Positions 27,397 through 35,866 of a stretch of 64,000 nucleotides of DNA are shown here, in pieces. The stretch comes from Streptomyces sp. NBC_00335 (GTDB taxonomy: Bacteria; Actinomycetota; Actinomycetes; Streptomycetales; Streptomycetaceae), in assembly GCF_036127095.1 (NCBI RefSeq), contig NZ_CP108006.1:6253501-6317500 (forward strand), read 5' to 3'. Under the pieces are notes generated by a model that saw nothing but the letters and a program-made list of their open reading frames with translations, ran no database searches and had not been told where the DNA came from. The position numbers were made by a program, and so were the translations under genes. Each line of letters starts with the position of its first letter. The stretch's first letter is position 1.

Positions 27397-28644
27397 GTGA
27401 GCGAGCAGACGCAACAGCAGACGCAGCAGGAGCAAGACACTCGGCGCGGCGTGGTGATCGTCGGCGCGGGGATGGCCGGGGTCCAGACCGCGGTCGCCCT
27501 CCGGGAACAGGGCTGGACCGGCCCCGTCACCCTGCTGGGAGCCGAACCCCACCAGCCCTACGACCGGCCCCCGCTGTCCAAGGCGGTGCTCCTCGGCAAG
27601 GCCGAGGACTCGGCCTTCGACGTGGACTTCGAGGAGCTCGGCATCGAACTCCGGCTGGGGGTCGAGGTCACCGGACTGCGGGCCGCCGACCGGGAGGTGG
27701 ACACCGAGGCGGGACCGGTCCCGTACGAGTACCTCGTGCTGGCCACCGGCGCCCTCCCGCTGACCCTGCCCGGCGCGGAGGGCGTCCCCGGGGTGCACCT
27801 GCTGCGCACCCTGGACGACGCGGCCCGGCTGCGGCCCGTCCTGGCGGCCGGCTCGGCGGTGGTGGTGGTCGGGGCCGGCTGGATCGGCGCGGAGTTCGCC
27901 ACCGCCGCCCGCGAGGCGGGCTGCGCGGTGACGGTGGTCGAGGCGGCCGGCCGGGTGCTGGCGGGCGCGCTGCCGGCGGAGGTCGCCGAGCCGATGGGCC
28001 GCTGGTACGCCCGGGCGGGCGCCGAGCTGCTGACGGACGCGCGGGTGGCTTCCGTGGAGCCGGGCCGGGTCCTGCTGGCCGACGGGCGGGAGCTGCCGGC
28101 CGAGGCGGTGGTGGTGGGCATCGGCGCCCGGCCGGCCACCGGATGGCTGGCCGGATCCGGCGTGGAGCTCGGCCCGGACGGAGCGGTCACCGCCGACGAG
28201 TGGCTGCGCACCTCGGTGCCCGGGGTGTACGCCGTGGGGGACTGCGCCTCCTTCCCGTCGGCCCGCTACGGATCCCGGCTGCTGGTGCACCACTGGGACA
28301 ACGCCCTCCAGGGCCCGCGGGTGGTGGCGGCGGACATCCTGGCCGGAGGTTCGGGGGAGCAGGTCTACGACCCGGTCCCGTACTTCTGGTCGGAGCAGTT
28401 CGGTCGCTTCGTGCAGTACGCCGGCCACCACGCCGACGCGGACGCACCGCTGTGGCGCGGCGACCCGGAGGCCGACACCTGGTCGGTGTGCTGGCTGCGG
28501 GAAGGCCGGCTGGTCGCGCTCCTCGCGGTGGGCCGCCCGCGCGACCTGGCCCAGGGGCGCCGCCTCATCGAGTCGGGCGCCTTGGTCGACCCGGCGAAGG
28601 TCGCGGACCCGGCGACCGCACTGAAGTCGGCGCTCCTGGCCTGA
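27397..28644 (+). CDS. Ferredoxin reductase-like FAD/NAD(P) oxidoreductase
   Basis: 415 residues. FAD site GVVIVGAGMAGVQTAVALREQGW, the NAD site VVVVGAGWIGAEFATAAREAGCAVTVVE, the C-terminal FAD motif GVYAVGDCAS and a reductase-C domain (WSEQFGRFVQYAGHHADAD). Electrons pass from NAD(P)H to a ferredoxin, e.g. for a P450 or dioxygenase; no partner is adjacent. The GTG at 27397 has TAGGCT 7 nt upstream (leaderless); the frame extends 18 nt more but across the promoter. Gln-rich start (QTQQQTQQEQ). Confidence 0.85.
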   Translation: MSEQTQQQTQQEQDTRRGVVIVGAGMAGVQTAVALREQGWTGPVTLLGAEPHQPYDRPPLSKAVLLGKAEDSAFDVDFEELGIELRLGVEVTGLRAADREVDTEAGPVPYEYLVLATGALPLTLPGAEGVPGVHLLRTLDDAARLRPVLAAGSAVVVVGAGWIGAEFATAAREAGCAVTVVEAAGRVLAGALPAEVAEPMGRWYARAGAELLTDARVASVEPGRVLLADGRELPAEAVVVGIGARPATGWLAGSGVELGPDGAVTADEWLRTSVPGVYAVGDCASFPSARYGSRLLVHHWDNALQGPRVVAADILAGGSGEQVYDPVPYFWSEQFGRFVQYAGHHADADAPLWRGDPEADTWSVCWLREGRLVALLAVGRPRDLAQGRRLIESGALVDPAKVADPATALKSALLA

Positions 28645-28763
28645 CCGCCGGCCCGGTCCCGGCCGAGTCGGGCCCGGCCCCCGCCGGTGCCACCAGCCCC
28701 GGCGCGCCCCGCCCCGGTCGGGGCCGGTCGGGGCCGGGCCCCGATCCCGGCCCTGCGGGCGAA

Positions 28764-28860
28764 GTCCCCTCCCCGCCCTTCGCCCGTTCCCCGGGCTCTG
28801 CCCGGACCCGTGCCGGGGCTTCGCCCCGGACCCTCGGACTCCGCCCCCGGGTCCGCGCCG
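28764..28860. repeat. Degenerate family 1 repeat in a 413-bp low-complexity gap
   Basis: GTCCCCTCCCCGCCCTTCGC resembles the left arm of family 1; the interior is rearranged and the right arm missing. The gap 28645-29057 is otherwise G/C-rich with short tandem repeats (a 10-bp unit GGGTCGGCTC near 28911 and a 12-bp unit CCTGTTTCCGGC near 28961). I find no gene in it. Confidence 0.5.
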
Positions 28861-29057
28861 CCGGGCTGCGCCCGGGCCCGTCCCGGGACCGGCCTCGGCC
28901 CCGGCCCGGGGTCGGCTCGGGGTCGGCTCGGGTTGAGGGCGGGTCCCGGTTCGGGGTCCTGTTTCCGGCCCTGTTTCCGGCCCCGGCCAAGGGGCCCCCG
29001 CCCCGGACGGGGTCGCTCGGGTACCGGCAGTCAGTCCGAGATGGCAGGCTTGTGCTC

Positions 29058-29423
29058 GTGACCGAGATTGACGCAAAGATCGATGCCCTTGTTCCCGCCT
29101 GGCTGTACCTCCCCGACATCGCGGAGATGCTCGACATCGAAGTGACCAAGGTTCGCCAGCTGGTCAAGGAAGGGCAGCTGCTCGCGGTGCGCCGCGGCGA
29201 GAACCGCTCCCTCCAGGTCCCCGCGGCCTTCATCGACGGAGACAAGATCGTCAAGGGGCTGGTCGGCCTGCTGACCGTGCTCCGCGACGACCGCTTCACC
29301 GACGCGGAGATCCTGGAGTGGCTCTTCACCGCCGACGAGACCCTGCCCGGCACCCCCGTGCAGGCGCTGAGGGAGAATCGCGGCACGGAGGTGAAGCGCC
29401 GCGCTCAGGCGCTCGCCATCTGA
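29058..29423 (+). CDS. Rv2175c-type DNA-binding protein
   Basis: 121 residues: a winged-helix domain (WLYLPDIAEMLDIEVTKVRQLVKEGQLLAVRRGENRSLQVPAAFI) and a C-terminal domain (GLVGLLTVLRDDRFTDAEILEWLFTADETLPGTPVQALRENRGTEVKRRAQAL), as in mycobacterial Rv2175c, a nucleoid-type protein phosphorylated by PknL. The GTG at 29058 has CAGGCT 7 nt upstream (leaderless). A large palindromic terminator follows. Its closeness to a PASTA kinase suggests it may be a kinase substrate here as well. Confidence 0.85.
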   Translation: MTEIDAKIDALVPAWLYLPDIAEMLDIEVTKVRQLVKEGQLLAVRRGENRSLQVPAAFIDGDKIVKGLVGLLTVLRDDRFTDAEILEWLFTADETLPGTPVQALRENRGTEVKRRAQALAI

Positions 29424-29436
29424 CCTGACTCCGCTT

Positions 29437-29484
29437 CGTACGCGGTGTGCGGGCCCCCGGCCGGGGGCCCGCACACCGCGTACG
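29437..29484. terminator. Perfect 48-bp palindrome, likely terminator
   Basis: A 24-bp arm starting CGTACGCGGTGTGCGGGCCC is repeated exactly inverted with no loop. It begins 13 bp after the Rv2175c-like gene and ends 29 bp before thiE. Confidence 0.8.
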
Positions 29485-29513
29485 TACGTACGACACACCA
29501 CCCGGGGGTACCC

Positions 29514-30164
29514 ATGTCCGCCATCGCCGCCCAGCTGTCCGATGCCCGGCTCTACCTGTGCACGGATGCCCGCAAGCGGCAGGGCGACCTCCCCGCGTTC
29601 CTGGACGCCGTCCTCGCCGGAGGGGTGGACATCGTCCAGCTCCGCGACAAGGGCATGGAGGCGGGAGAGGAACTGGAGCACCTCCAGGTCTTCGCCGAAG
29701 CGGCCCGCCGGCACGGCAAGCTGCTCGCCGTGAACGACCGGGCCGACGTCGCGCACGCCATCGGCTCGGACGTGCTCCACCTCGGGCAGGGCGACATCCC
29801 GGTGCCCGCCGCCCGCGCCATCCTGGGCCGGGAGGTCCTCGTCGGACGCTCCTGCCACTCGGAGGATGAGGTCGACGCGGCCGTCGCCGAGCCCGGCGTG
29901 GACTACTTCTGCACCGGCCCCTGCTGGCCGACCCCCACCAAGCCCGGCCGGTTCGCCCCCGGACTCGGCCTCGTCCGGCACGCGGCCTCCCTCGCCCAGG
30001 ACCGGCCGTGGTTCGCCATCGGCGGGATCGACGCGGGGAACCTGGACGAAGTGCTGGACGCCGGCGCCTCCCGCGTCGTGGTCGTACGGGCCCTCACTGA
30101 GGCCTCCGACCCCGGCGCCGCCGCCGCTGACCTCGCCAAGCGGGTCCGCGCCCGGCTCGGCTAG
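29514..30164 (+). CDS. thiE: Thiamine-phosphate synthase
   Basis: Joins the pyrimidine and thiazole moieties to thiamine phosphate. 216-residue TIM barrel with [77 protein letters not shown] and [12 protein letters not shown]. The ATG at 29514 has GGGGG 5 nt upstream. No second TPP element is seen here, unlike thiOSG. Confidence 0.93.
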   Translation: MSAIAAQLSDARLYLCTDARKRQGDLPAFLDAVLAGGVDIVQLRDKGMEAGEELEHLQVFAEAARRHGKLLAVNDRADVAHAIGSDVLHLGQGDIPVPAARAILGREVLVGRSCHSEDEVDAAVAEPGVDYFCTGPCWPTPTKPGRFAPGLGLVRHAASLAQDRPWFAIGGIDAGNLDEVLDAGASRVVVVRALTEASDPGAAAADLAKRVRARLG

Positions 30165-30277
30165 CCGGTCCGGAACGGCCCCGGCCGACCGCACCGCCCC
30201 AGACCCGGCGTCTCATTTCCGCGTCCAATCCGTGGACAACGCTTCGATGGACACCGGACCGCGTCTAACCTCCCGGT

Positions 30278-31192
30278 ATGGCCCTTGGTACCTCTTCCAC
30301 CTGGTCGGACCGTGCACACACGGTCCGCGACCTCATCGCGTCCGGGCGCTCGTACTCCTTCGAGTTCTGGGCTCCCAAGACGGAGAAGGGCGAGCGCAAC
30401 CTCTGGAACGCGCTGCGCCGGGTCGAGGCGGTAGCCCCGAGCTTCGTCTCCGTCACCTACGGGGCCGGCGGCTCCACCCGTGGCGGCACCGTCCGGGCCA
30501 CCGAGCAGATCGCCGCGGACACCACCCTGACCCCGGTCGCGCACCTCACCGCCGTCGACCACTCGATCGCCGAGCTGCGCAACGTCATCGGGCAGTTCGC
30601 CGACGCGGGCATCCGCAACATGCTCGTCGTGCGCGGAGACCCGCCGGGCAACCCCATGGGCGAGTGGGTGCCGCACCCCGAGGGCGTGCACTACGCGGCC
30701 GACCTGGTCCGGCTGGTCAAGGAGTCCGGCGACTTCTGCGTCGGCGTCGCGGCCTTCCCCGAGATGCACCCGCGCTCCACGGACTGGGACACGGACATCC
30801 GGCACTTCGTGGACAAGTGCCGCGCGGGCGCCGACTATGCGATCACTCAAATGTTCTTCGATCCGGATCACTATCTCCGGATGCGCGACAGCGTCGAGAA
30901 GGCGGGCTGCGACACCCCGATCATCCCCGAGGTCATGCCTGTTGTGAACATCAAGCAGCTCGACCGGCTCCCGCAACTCAGCAACGCAATCTTCCCCGCG
31001 GCCGTGAAAGAGCGCATGCTCGCGGTCAAGGACGACGCGGCCGCTGTACGCTCCATTGGCATCGAGTTCGCCACGGAGTTCTGCGCGCGGCTGCTGTCCG
31101 AGGGTGTCCCGGGGCTGCACTTCATCACGCTGAACAATTCCACGGCGACGCTGGAGATCTACGAGAACTTGGGCCTGCACCAGCGGGCCTGA
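30278..31192 (+). CDS. metF: 5,10-methylenetetrahydrofolate reductase
   Basis: FAD enzyme giving 5-methyl-THF for methionine synthesis. 304 residues; [54 protein letters not shown] and [14 protein letters not shown] are family landmarks. TAACCT lies 6 nt before the ATG and there is no Shine-Dalgarno sequence (leaderless). Confidence 0.93.
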   Translation: MALGTSSTWSDRAHTVRDLIASGRSYSFEFWAPKTEKGERNLWNALRRVEAVAPSFVSVTYGAGGSTRGGTVRATEQIAADTTLTPVAHLTAVDHSIAELRNVIGQFADAGIRNMLVVRGDPPGNPMGEWVPHPEGVHYAADLVRLVKESGDFCVGVAAFPEMHPRSTDWDTDIRHFVDKCRAGADYAITQMFFDPDHYLRMRDSVEKAGCDTPIIPEVMPVVNIKQLDRLPQLSNAIFPAAVKERMLAVKDDAAAVRSIGIEFATEFCARLLSEGVPGLHFITLNNSTATLEIYENLGLHQRA

Positions 31193-31242
31193 CCGGCCGG
31201 CCCCGTTCCCCGCGCGGGCGGCCGCACCGAGAGGGGCCCCGC

Positions 31243-32154
31243 ATGGGAATGACGGTCCTCTACATCGCGTTCGGTTTCGTCGCGCTGTGGCTGCTTGCCG
31301 AGGTCCTGATGCAGTACAAGGCCCGGCTGCGCTGGCGCCTGCTCGCCTTCGCCGGGTTCGTCGGCGTGGTCGCCGGTGTCGTGCTGCCGTCCGTGCTCGT
31401 CATCGGGGCCGGCGCCGTCGCGTTCGCGGTGGGCCAGACGCTGGTGACCCTCTCCTTCCGCAAGGGCTTCGTGTCCGGCTGGGCGCTGCGCAGGGGCAAG
31501 GCCGCCCCCGAGCCCGAGCTGGCGCAGAGCCGGCGCCGCCGGTCCGGCGGCGCACCGCGCCCGGAGCCGGCCCTGGAGGTGACGGCCCTGGAGTACGGGC
31601 CCGACTCAGCCGGGGACGAGGACTCCGACGAGGAGTCCGGCGTGTTCACCGCGGGGCCCGTCCGCGAACAGGTCCAGGGGTACTACCCCGCGCAGCCGGC
31701 CGCCGGCGCGGCCGCTCCGTACGGAGCCCCCGGCGAGAGCGCCGCCTTCGCCGCCCCGTTCAGCGCGCCCGAGCAGGACGCCCACCAGTACGCGGCGTAC
31801 TACGACCCGCAGACCCAGGGCGGCTACGACTACACCACCGGCTATCCGGCCCCCGGCGAGCAGCAGGTCTACGCCGCCTACTCGGACCCGTACATCGGCA
31901 CCGGCGGAGCCGTCGCCCCCCAGCAGCCCTACGGCTACCCGGCCCCGTACGGCGGCTACGCCCCGGACCCCTACGCCCCGGACCCGTACGCGACCGGGCA
32001 GCAGGAGCAGTACTCCATGGACACCCCGCCCGGCGGCGTCTGGGTCCCGCAGCAGCGCGACGCGAACCAGCCCTACCCGGCGGAGGAGCCGCAGCAGCAG
32101 CCGTACCCGTATCCGTACCAGGGCACCGGCGAGTACGAGCAGTACCGGTACTAG
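31243..32154 (+). CDS. Membrane protein with long Tyr/Pro/Gln-rich cytoplasmic tail
   Basis: 303 residues. Two to three hydrophobic helices in the first 75 residues (YIAFGFVALWLLAEVLM; LLAFAGFVGVVAGVVLPSVLVIGAGAVAFAVG), then a basic stretch, an acidic stretch (DSAGDEDSDEESG) and about 170 residues rich in Tyr, Pro, Gln, Gly and Ala with repeated YAPDPYAPDPYA and PYPYPY motifs, ending YEQYRY. The tail should be disordered. Function unknown. Same strand as metF, 50 bp away. Confidence 0.75.
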   Translation: MGMTVLYIAFGFVALWLLAEVLMQYKARLRWRLLAFAGFVGVVAGVVLPSVLVIGAGAVAFAVGQTLVTLSFRKGFVSGWALRRGKAAPEPELAQSRRRRSGGAPRPEPALEVTALEYGPDSAGDEDSDEESGVFTAGPVREQVQGYYPAQPAAGAAAPYGAPGESAAFAAPFSAPEQDAHQYAAYYDPQTQGGYDYTTGYPAPGEQQVYAAYSDPYIGTGGAVAPQQPYGYPAPYGGYAPDPYAPDPYATGQQEQYSMDTPPGGVWVPQQRDANQPYPAEEPQQQPYPYPYQGTGEYEQYRY

Positions 32155-32178
32155 CCCGCCTGCGCCTCCACCTCCGGC

Positions 32179-33579
32179 CTACCGTGAGCCGCGGAAGTCC
32201 GCGCCCTCCACGATCAGCCCGGCCACCAGGGCCCCCGTCATCCCGGCGTGCGCCAGTCCGCCGCCCGGGTGCGCCCAGCCGCCGGCCAGGTAGAGACCGG
32301 GGACGCCGGTGGCGTTCGCGGGGTGCAGCATCCGGCCCCCGGCGCCGGCCAGCGACGGCGCGGGCACCCGGCCGTCCACCGAGCCCGTGGCCGAGTGGAC
32401 ATCGGCCGGGGTGCGCAGCTCGTGCCACAGCAGCCGCTCCCGCAGCCCGGGGACGACGCGGGCGGCCGCCGTCAGCAGGTCCTCGGCGGACGGAGCGGCC
32501 GCAGCTCCCGCCGTCACCACGGCGTGCACGGTGACCGCCTCGTGCTCGGCGTCCGGCCGGGTGGCGGGGTCGTCGGGGCGCAGCACGGTGACGGGGCCGA
32601 CCAGCGTGCGGTGTGCGGCCCCGTCCTCGCGGGCTCCGCGCAGCGCGGCGAACAGCGTGTACCACTGCGCGGGTTCCGTAGGGGCGGGCGCGGCGTCCAG
32701 GGCGGCCGGCATCTTCACCGGCCGGGGGTCGGCCGCGCAGACCACGTGGTCGGCCGCCACCTCGGCGCCGTCGGCCAGGCGCAGCCCGGCCGCCCGGCCG
32801 TCCCGCACGAGGACCTCCCGCACCGCCGCGCCGAACTCGAAGGCGACCTTCCGCTCCAGGCAACGCTCGTACACGGCGGTGGCCAGCTCCCGGATCCCGC
32901 CGCGCACGTACCAGCTGCCGAAGGTCTGCTCCATGTAGGGCAGCACCGCCGCCGAGGCGGGCGCCGTCGCCGGATCGAGCCCGTACGCCCGGACGCGCGC
33001 GGTGAGCAACGCGTCGAAGCCGTCGCCGCCGAGCTCGCGGGAGGCGACCTCGGCCAGGGTCGGCGGCCGGCGGCGCAGCAGTCCGCTCCCGCGCAGCGCG
33101 GGGTACGGATCGCGGCCCAGCGCGGAGCGGTCCGGGCGCAGCGGCTCCTCCAGGAGCGGCCGGCGGGTGGCGTCCCAGGCGTCCCGGGCGCGGCCCAGGA
33201 CCGCGCTCCAGCGGTCCCCGGAGCCGGGCCCGAAGGCCGCGTCGACGGCTGCGGCGGCGCCGCCGTGCGAGCCGCCGGGGAAGGTGAGGGTACGGCCGTC
33301 CGGGAGCACGTAGCGGACGGCGGGGTCGATCTGGACCAGCTCCGCGCACTCCTCCAGGGGGCGCTTGCCGGTCTTGACGAACAGATCGCGGTAGACGGCG
33401 GGCAGGTGCACCAGCCCGGGGCCGGTGTCGAAGACGAAGCCGTCACGGGCGTACCGGCCGACGGCTCCGCCGTAGGTCTCCCCGCGCTCGTACACCGTCA
33501 CCTGATGTCCGGCCACGGCCAGCCGTGCCGCCGTCGCCATCGCGCCCATCCCGGCGCCGATCACCGCAATTCGTGCCAT
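32179..33579 (-). CDS. Phytoene desaturase-like FAD oxidoreductase (NAD(P)/FAD-dependent)
   Basis: 466 residues with ARIAVIGAGMGAMATAARLAVAGHQVTVYERGETYGG at the N-terminus (FAD dinucleotide motif) and the C-terminal GLYLAGGWAHPGGGLAHAGMTGALVAGLI typical of the CrtI/amine oxidase superfamily. No carotenoid genes adjoin, so phytoene is not a safe substrate assignment. TAGGCT 7 nt before the ATG suggests a leaderless mRNA. Confidence 0.8.
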   Translation of the reverse strand: MARIAVIGAGMGAMATAARLAVAGHQVTVYERGETYGGAVGRYARDGFVFDTGPGLVHLPAVYRDLFVKTGKRPLEECAELVQIDPAVRYVLPDGRTLTFPGGSHGGAAAAVDAAFGPGSGDRWSAVLGRARDAWDATRRPLLEEPLRPDRSALGRDPYPALRGSGLLRRRPPTLAEVASRELGGDGFDALLTARVRAYGLDPATAPASAAVLPYMEQTFGSWYVRGGIRELATAVYERCLERKVAFEFGAAVREVLVRDGRAAGLRLADGAEVAADHVVCAADPRPVKMPAALDAAPAPTEPAQWYTLFAALRGAREDGAAHRTLVGPVTVLRPDDPATRPDAEHEAVTVHAVVTAGAAAAPSAEDLLTAAARVVPGLRERLLWHELRTPADVHSATGSVDGRVPAPSLAGAGGRMLHPANATGVPGLYLAGGWAHPGGGLAHAGMTGALVAGLIVEGADFRGSR

Positions 33580-33613
33580 GCCGCTGAGCCTATCGAGCGA
33601 CCCGGGCGACCTG

Positions 33614-33662
33614 AGGGGCGGCCTTTCGGATCAGGCCGGGCCTGATCCGAAAGGCCGCCCCT
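33614..33662 (-). terminator. Perfect 24-bp-arm palindrome overlapping a stop codon
   Basis: Arms starting AGGGGCGGCCTTTCGGATCA are exact complements around one central base. The outer 2 bp lie in the DUF4126 stop codon. Terminates the DUF4126 transcript before the desaturase-like gene. Confidence 0.85.
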
Positions 33663-34254
33663 AGGCGGCGAGTCTCTTCTCCTCGCGGCGCTGGGCCCGG
33701 CGGCGCAGGAAGCGGCGGATCTTGGCCCAGAGGTAGATCAGCAGGGCGAGCCCGATGATCAGCAGGACGGCGCAGATGATCGCGGCGGCCTCCGGATTGA
33801 ACATCGCGAAGGTGACGATGCCGCCCACGCCGAGGTCCTCGGCGGTGCTCATGGCGACGTTGCTGAACGGCTCGGGCGAGGTGTTGATCGCCATGCGCGT
33901 GCCGGCCTTGACGAAATGGCTGGCCAGAGCGGTGGAGCCGCCGACCGCGCCGGCGGTGATGTCGGAGAGCGAGCCGCTCTGCCCGGCCAGCAGCGCGCCG
34001 ACCACCGCTCCGGACACCGGGCGGATCACCGTGTGGACGGTGTCCCAGAGGGAGTCCACGTACGGGATCTTGTCGGCGACGGCCTCGCACAGGAAGAGGG
34101 TTCCCGCCACGATCAGCACGTCGGTCCGTTGCAGGGACGCGGGGACCTCGTCGGTCAGGCCGGTCCTGCCGAAGATGCCGAGCAGCAGGACCACGGCGTA
34201 GGCGTTGATCCCACTGGCCCAGCCGCTGGTGAAGACCAGGGGGAGCACACTCAT
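33661..34254 (-). CDS. DUF4126 family membrane protein
   Basis: 197 residues with about five hydrophobic helices (LPLVFTSGWASGINAYAVVLLLGIFG; VLIVAGTLFLCEAVADKIPYVDSLWD; VSGAVVGALLAG; ITAGAVGGSTALASHFVKAGTR; AAAIICAVLLIIGLALLIYLWA), ending in a strongly basic tail. The motif ADKIPYVDSLWDTVHTVIRP is the family signature. Function unknown. The binding site before the ATG is weak. Confidence 0.8.
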   Translation of the reverse strand: MSVLPLVFTSGWASGINAYAVVLLLGIFGRTGLTDEVPASLQRTDVLIVAGTLFLCEAVADKIPYVDSLWDTVHTVIRPVSGAVVGALLAGQSGSLSDITAGAVGGSTALASHFVKAGTRMAINTSPEPFSNVAMSTAEDLGVGGIVTFAMFNPEAAAIICAVLLIIGLALLIYLWAKIRRFLRRRAQRREEKRLAA

Positions 34255-34294
34255 CTGATCATCATGTCCCAGAAGCCGTGATCCGGCACAGCAG

Positions 34295-34330
34295 TGAGGG
34301 GACGGCCGCCTTCCGGCGGCCGTCCCCTCA
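34295..34330 (-). terminator. Terminator after DUF3040 gene
   Basis: A 16-bp perfect stem (TGAGGGGACGGCCGCC and complement) with a TTCC/GGAA tetraloop, 19 bp beyond the DUF3040 stop. Confidence 0.85.
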
Positions 34331-34349
34331 CCCGAGTCTGTCGTGGGGC

Positions 34350-34751
34350 CTACTGCCCCTGTTCGTCACGGCGGCGCTGCCACCGTTCCTCGATCCGGGT
34401 CATCATCGACCGACGCTGCCGGTTCTGCCCTTGGGGCGAACCGCCTGCACTACCGGAGGCGGGCTGCTCACCAGGCTTGGGTGCCTTGCGCCAACCGGTG
34501 ACCACGAGCACCGTACAGCCCAGCATGACGAGGAATCCCACCACGCTGATCCACAGTACGTTCGGCACGATCACACCGGTCATGAGGAGCGCGATACCCA
34601 CCACAATGCCTGCGACTGCCTGGTAGACCCGTCGCCGGGTGTACGTGCGCAGTCCGCTTCCCTCAAGCGCTGTAGCGAATTTGGGATCTTCGGCGTACAG
34701 CGCTCGCTCCATCTGCTCGAGCATTCGCTGCTCGTGCTCCGAGAGCGGCAC
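34350..34751 (-). CDS. DUF3040 family membrane protein
   Basis: 133 residues: the conserved N-terminus LSEHEQRMLEQMERALYAEDPKFA, two adjacent membrane helices (VAGIVVGIALLMTGVIV; VLWISVVGFLVMLGCTVLVVTG) and a polar tail. Common in actinobacteria next to division genes; function unknown. The GTG at 34751 is favoured: GAGGAGG lies 6-7 nt upstream. Confidence 0.82.
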   Translation of the reverse strand: MPLSEHEQRMLEQMERALYAEDPKFATALEGSGLRTYTRRRVYQAVAGIVVGIALLMTGVIVPNVLWISVVGFLVMLGCTVLVVTGWRKAPKPGEQPASGSAGGSPQGQNRQRRSMMTRIEERWQRRRDEQGQ

Positions 34752-34886
34752 GGGAGTCCTCCTCATCCGTCGGTCGCGGGGGGTAGCGACCAGGGGTCCC
34801 CTTCAGGATAGGCGGGGAATCGCCCCCGTGATACCCGCCCTCTACGCCACGTTCTAAAAAAACACTGCCCGTAAAAAGTACCGCTT

Positions 34887-34936
34887 GGGGAATGCTCAGC
34901 GCCGTCTTGAACGGCCCACTGAGGGCGTTATTCCCC
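34887..34936 (-). terminator. Branched hairpin followed by T-tracts (minus strand)
   Basis: GGGGAAT/ATTCCCC, CTCAG/CTGAG and GCCGT/ACGGC pair in nested order. On the minus strand T5 and T7 runs follow within about 35 nt (34855-34880), rare A/T-rich sequence here. Fits an intrinsic terminator of the methyltransferase gene, or a leader structure of the DUF3040 gene downstream. It is the main feature of the 285-bp gap 34752-35036. Confidence 0.5.
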
Positions 34937-35036
34937 AGAGGTCCGCTCGGCATGCCGGTCGCTGACCCCGATCATACGGGTCACGACGCCGGTTCGGAGG
35001 GTGAGTGGCGCACCGCGTTCCCCTCTGCTCCGCAGA

Positions 35037-35795
35037 TCAGGCGGGCTTCTCGCCGAGCACGTGCAGCTGCGTGGCGACCGCGTGGAAGGCGGGGAGCTCG
35101 GCGGCGGCCTCTTCCAGGCGCATCAGGGCTTCGACGGCGCCCGGCTCGGTGTCGACCAGAACGCCCGGGACGAGGTCGGCGAAGATCCGGACCCCGTGCA
35201 CCGCGCCCACGGCCAGACCGGCCTCGGAAACCAGGGCCGAAAGCTGCTCGGCGGTGAAGCGGCGCGGTACGGGATCGCCCGAGCCCCAGCGGCCGGCCGG
35301 GTCGGTCAGGGCCGTACGGGCCTCCGTGAAGTGCCCGGCCAGGGCGCGGGCCAGAACGGCCCCGCCGAGTCCGGCGCCGAGCAGGCTGAGGATGCCGCCG
35401 GGGCGCAGGGCGGCCACGGCGTTGGCCACGCCCTCGGCCGGGTCGTCCACGTACTCCAGCACGCCGTGGCAGACGACCACGTCGTAGGAATCGCGCTCGA
35501 CGACATCGAGCAGACCCTGGGCATCGCCCTGCACCCCGCGGACCAGATCGGCCACGCCGGCTTCGGCGACCCGGCGCTCCAGCCCGAACAGCGCGTTGGG
35601 GCTCGGGTCGACCACGGTGACCCGGTGGCCGAGGTGGGCCACCGGCACGGCGAACTTGCCGGTACCACCACCCGTGTCGAGCACGTCCAGCACGTCCCGC
35701 CCGGTCGCCTTCACCCGGCGGTCGAGCGCCTCCTTGAGGACCTCCCACACCACGGCGGTGCGGAGGGAGGCGCGGGGGCGGGAAGTGTCCGACAC
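35037..35795 (-). CDS. Class I SAM-dependent methyltransferase
   Basis: 252 residues. The SAM-binding glycine motif is VLDVLDTGGGTGKFAVPVAHLGHRVTVVDPSPNAL, followed by the acidic VQGDAQGLL, VVVCHGVLEYVDDP and RPGGILSLLG, as in Methyltransf_11/CmoM-like enzymes. The GTG at 35795 has GAGGAG 9 nt upstream; the open frame further 5' is a shadow of the HEPN gene. Substrate unknown. Confidence 0.82.
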   Translation of the reverse strand: MSDTSRPRASLRTAVVWEVLKEALDRRVKATGRDVLDVLDTGGGTGKFAVPVAHLGHRVTVVDPSPNALFGLERRVAEAGVADLVRGVQGDAQGLLDVVERDSYDVVVCHGVLEYVDDPAEGVANAVAALRPGGILSLLGAGLGGAVLARALAGHFTEARTALTDPAGRWGSGDPVPRRFTAEQLSALVSEAGLAVGAVHGVRIFADLVPGVLVDTEPGAVEALMRLEEAAAELPAFHAVATQLHVLGEKPA

Positions 35796-35866
35796 GGCTG
35801 ATGGCTCCTCGGGCGCATTGGGTGAGCGGTCTCTGCCCACCCTATGGCCTCGGGCTGCCGGGCAGG

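Noticed and set aside
28645..29057. Possible gene in the gap before the Rv2175c-like gene
   Set aside because: Open frames are low-complexity Pro/Gly/Arg with no start site signals; the DNA is repeat-like.
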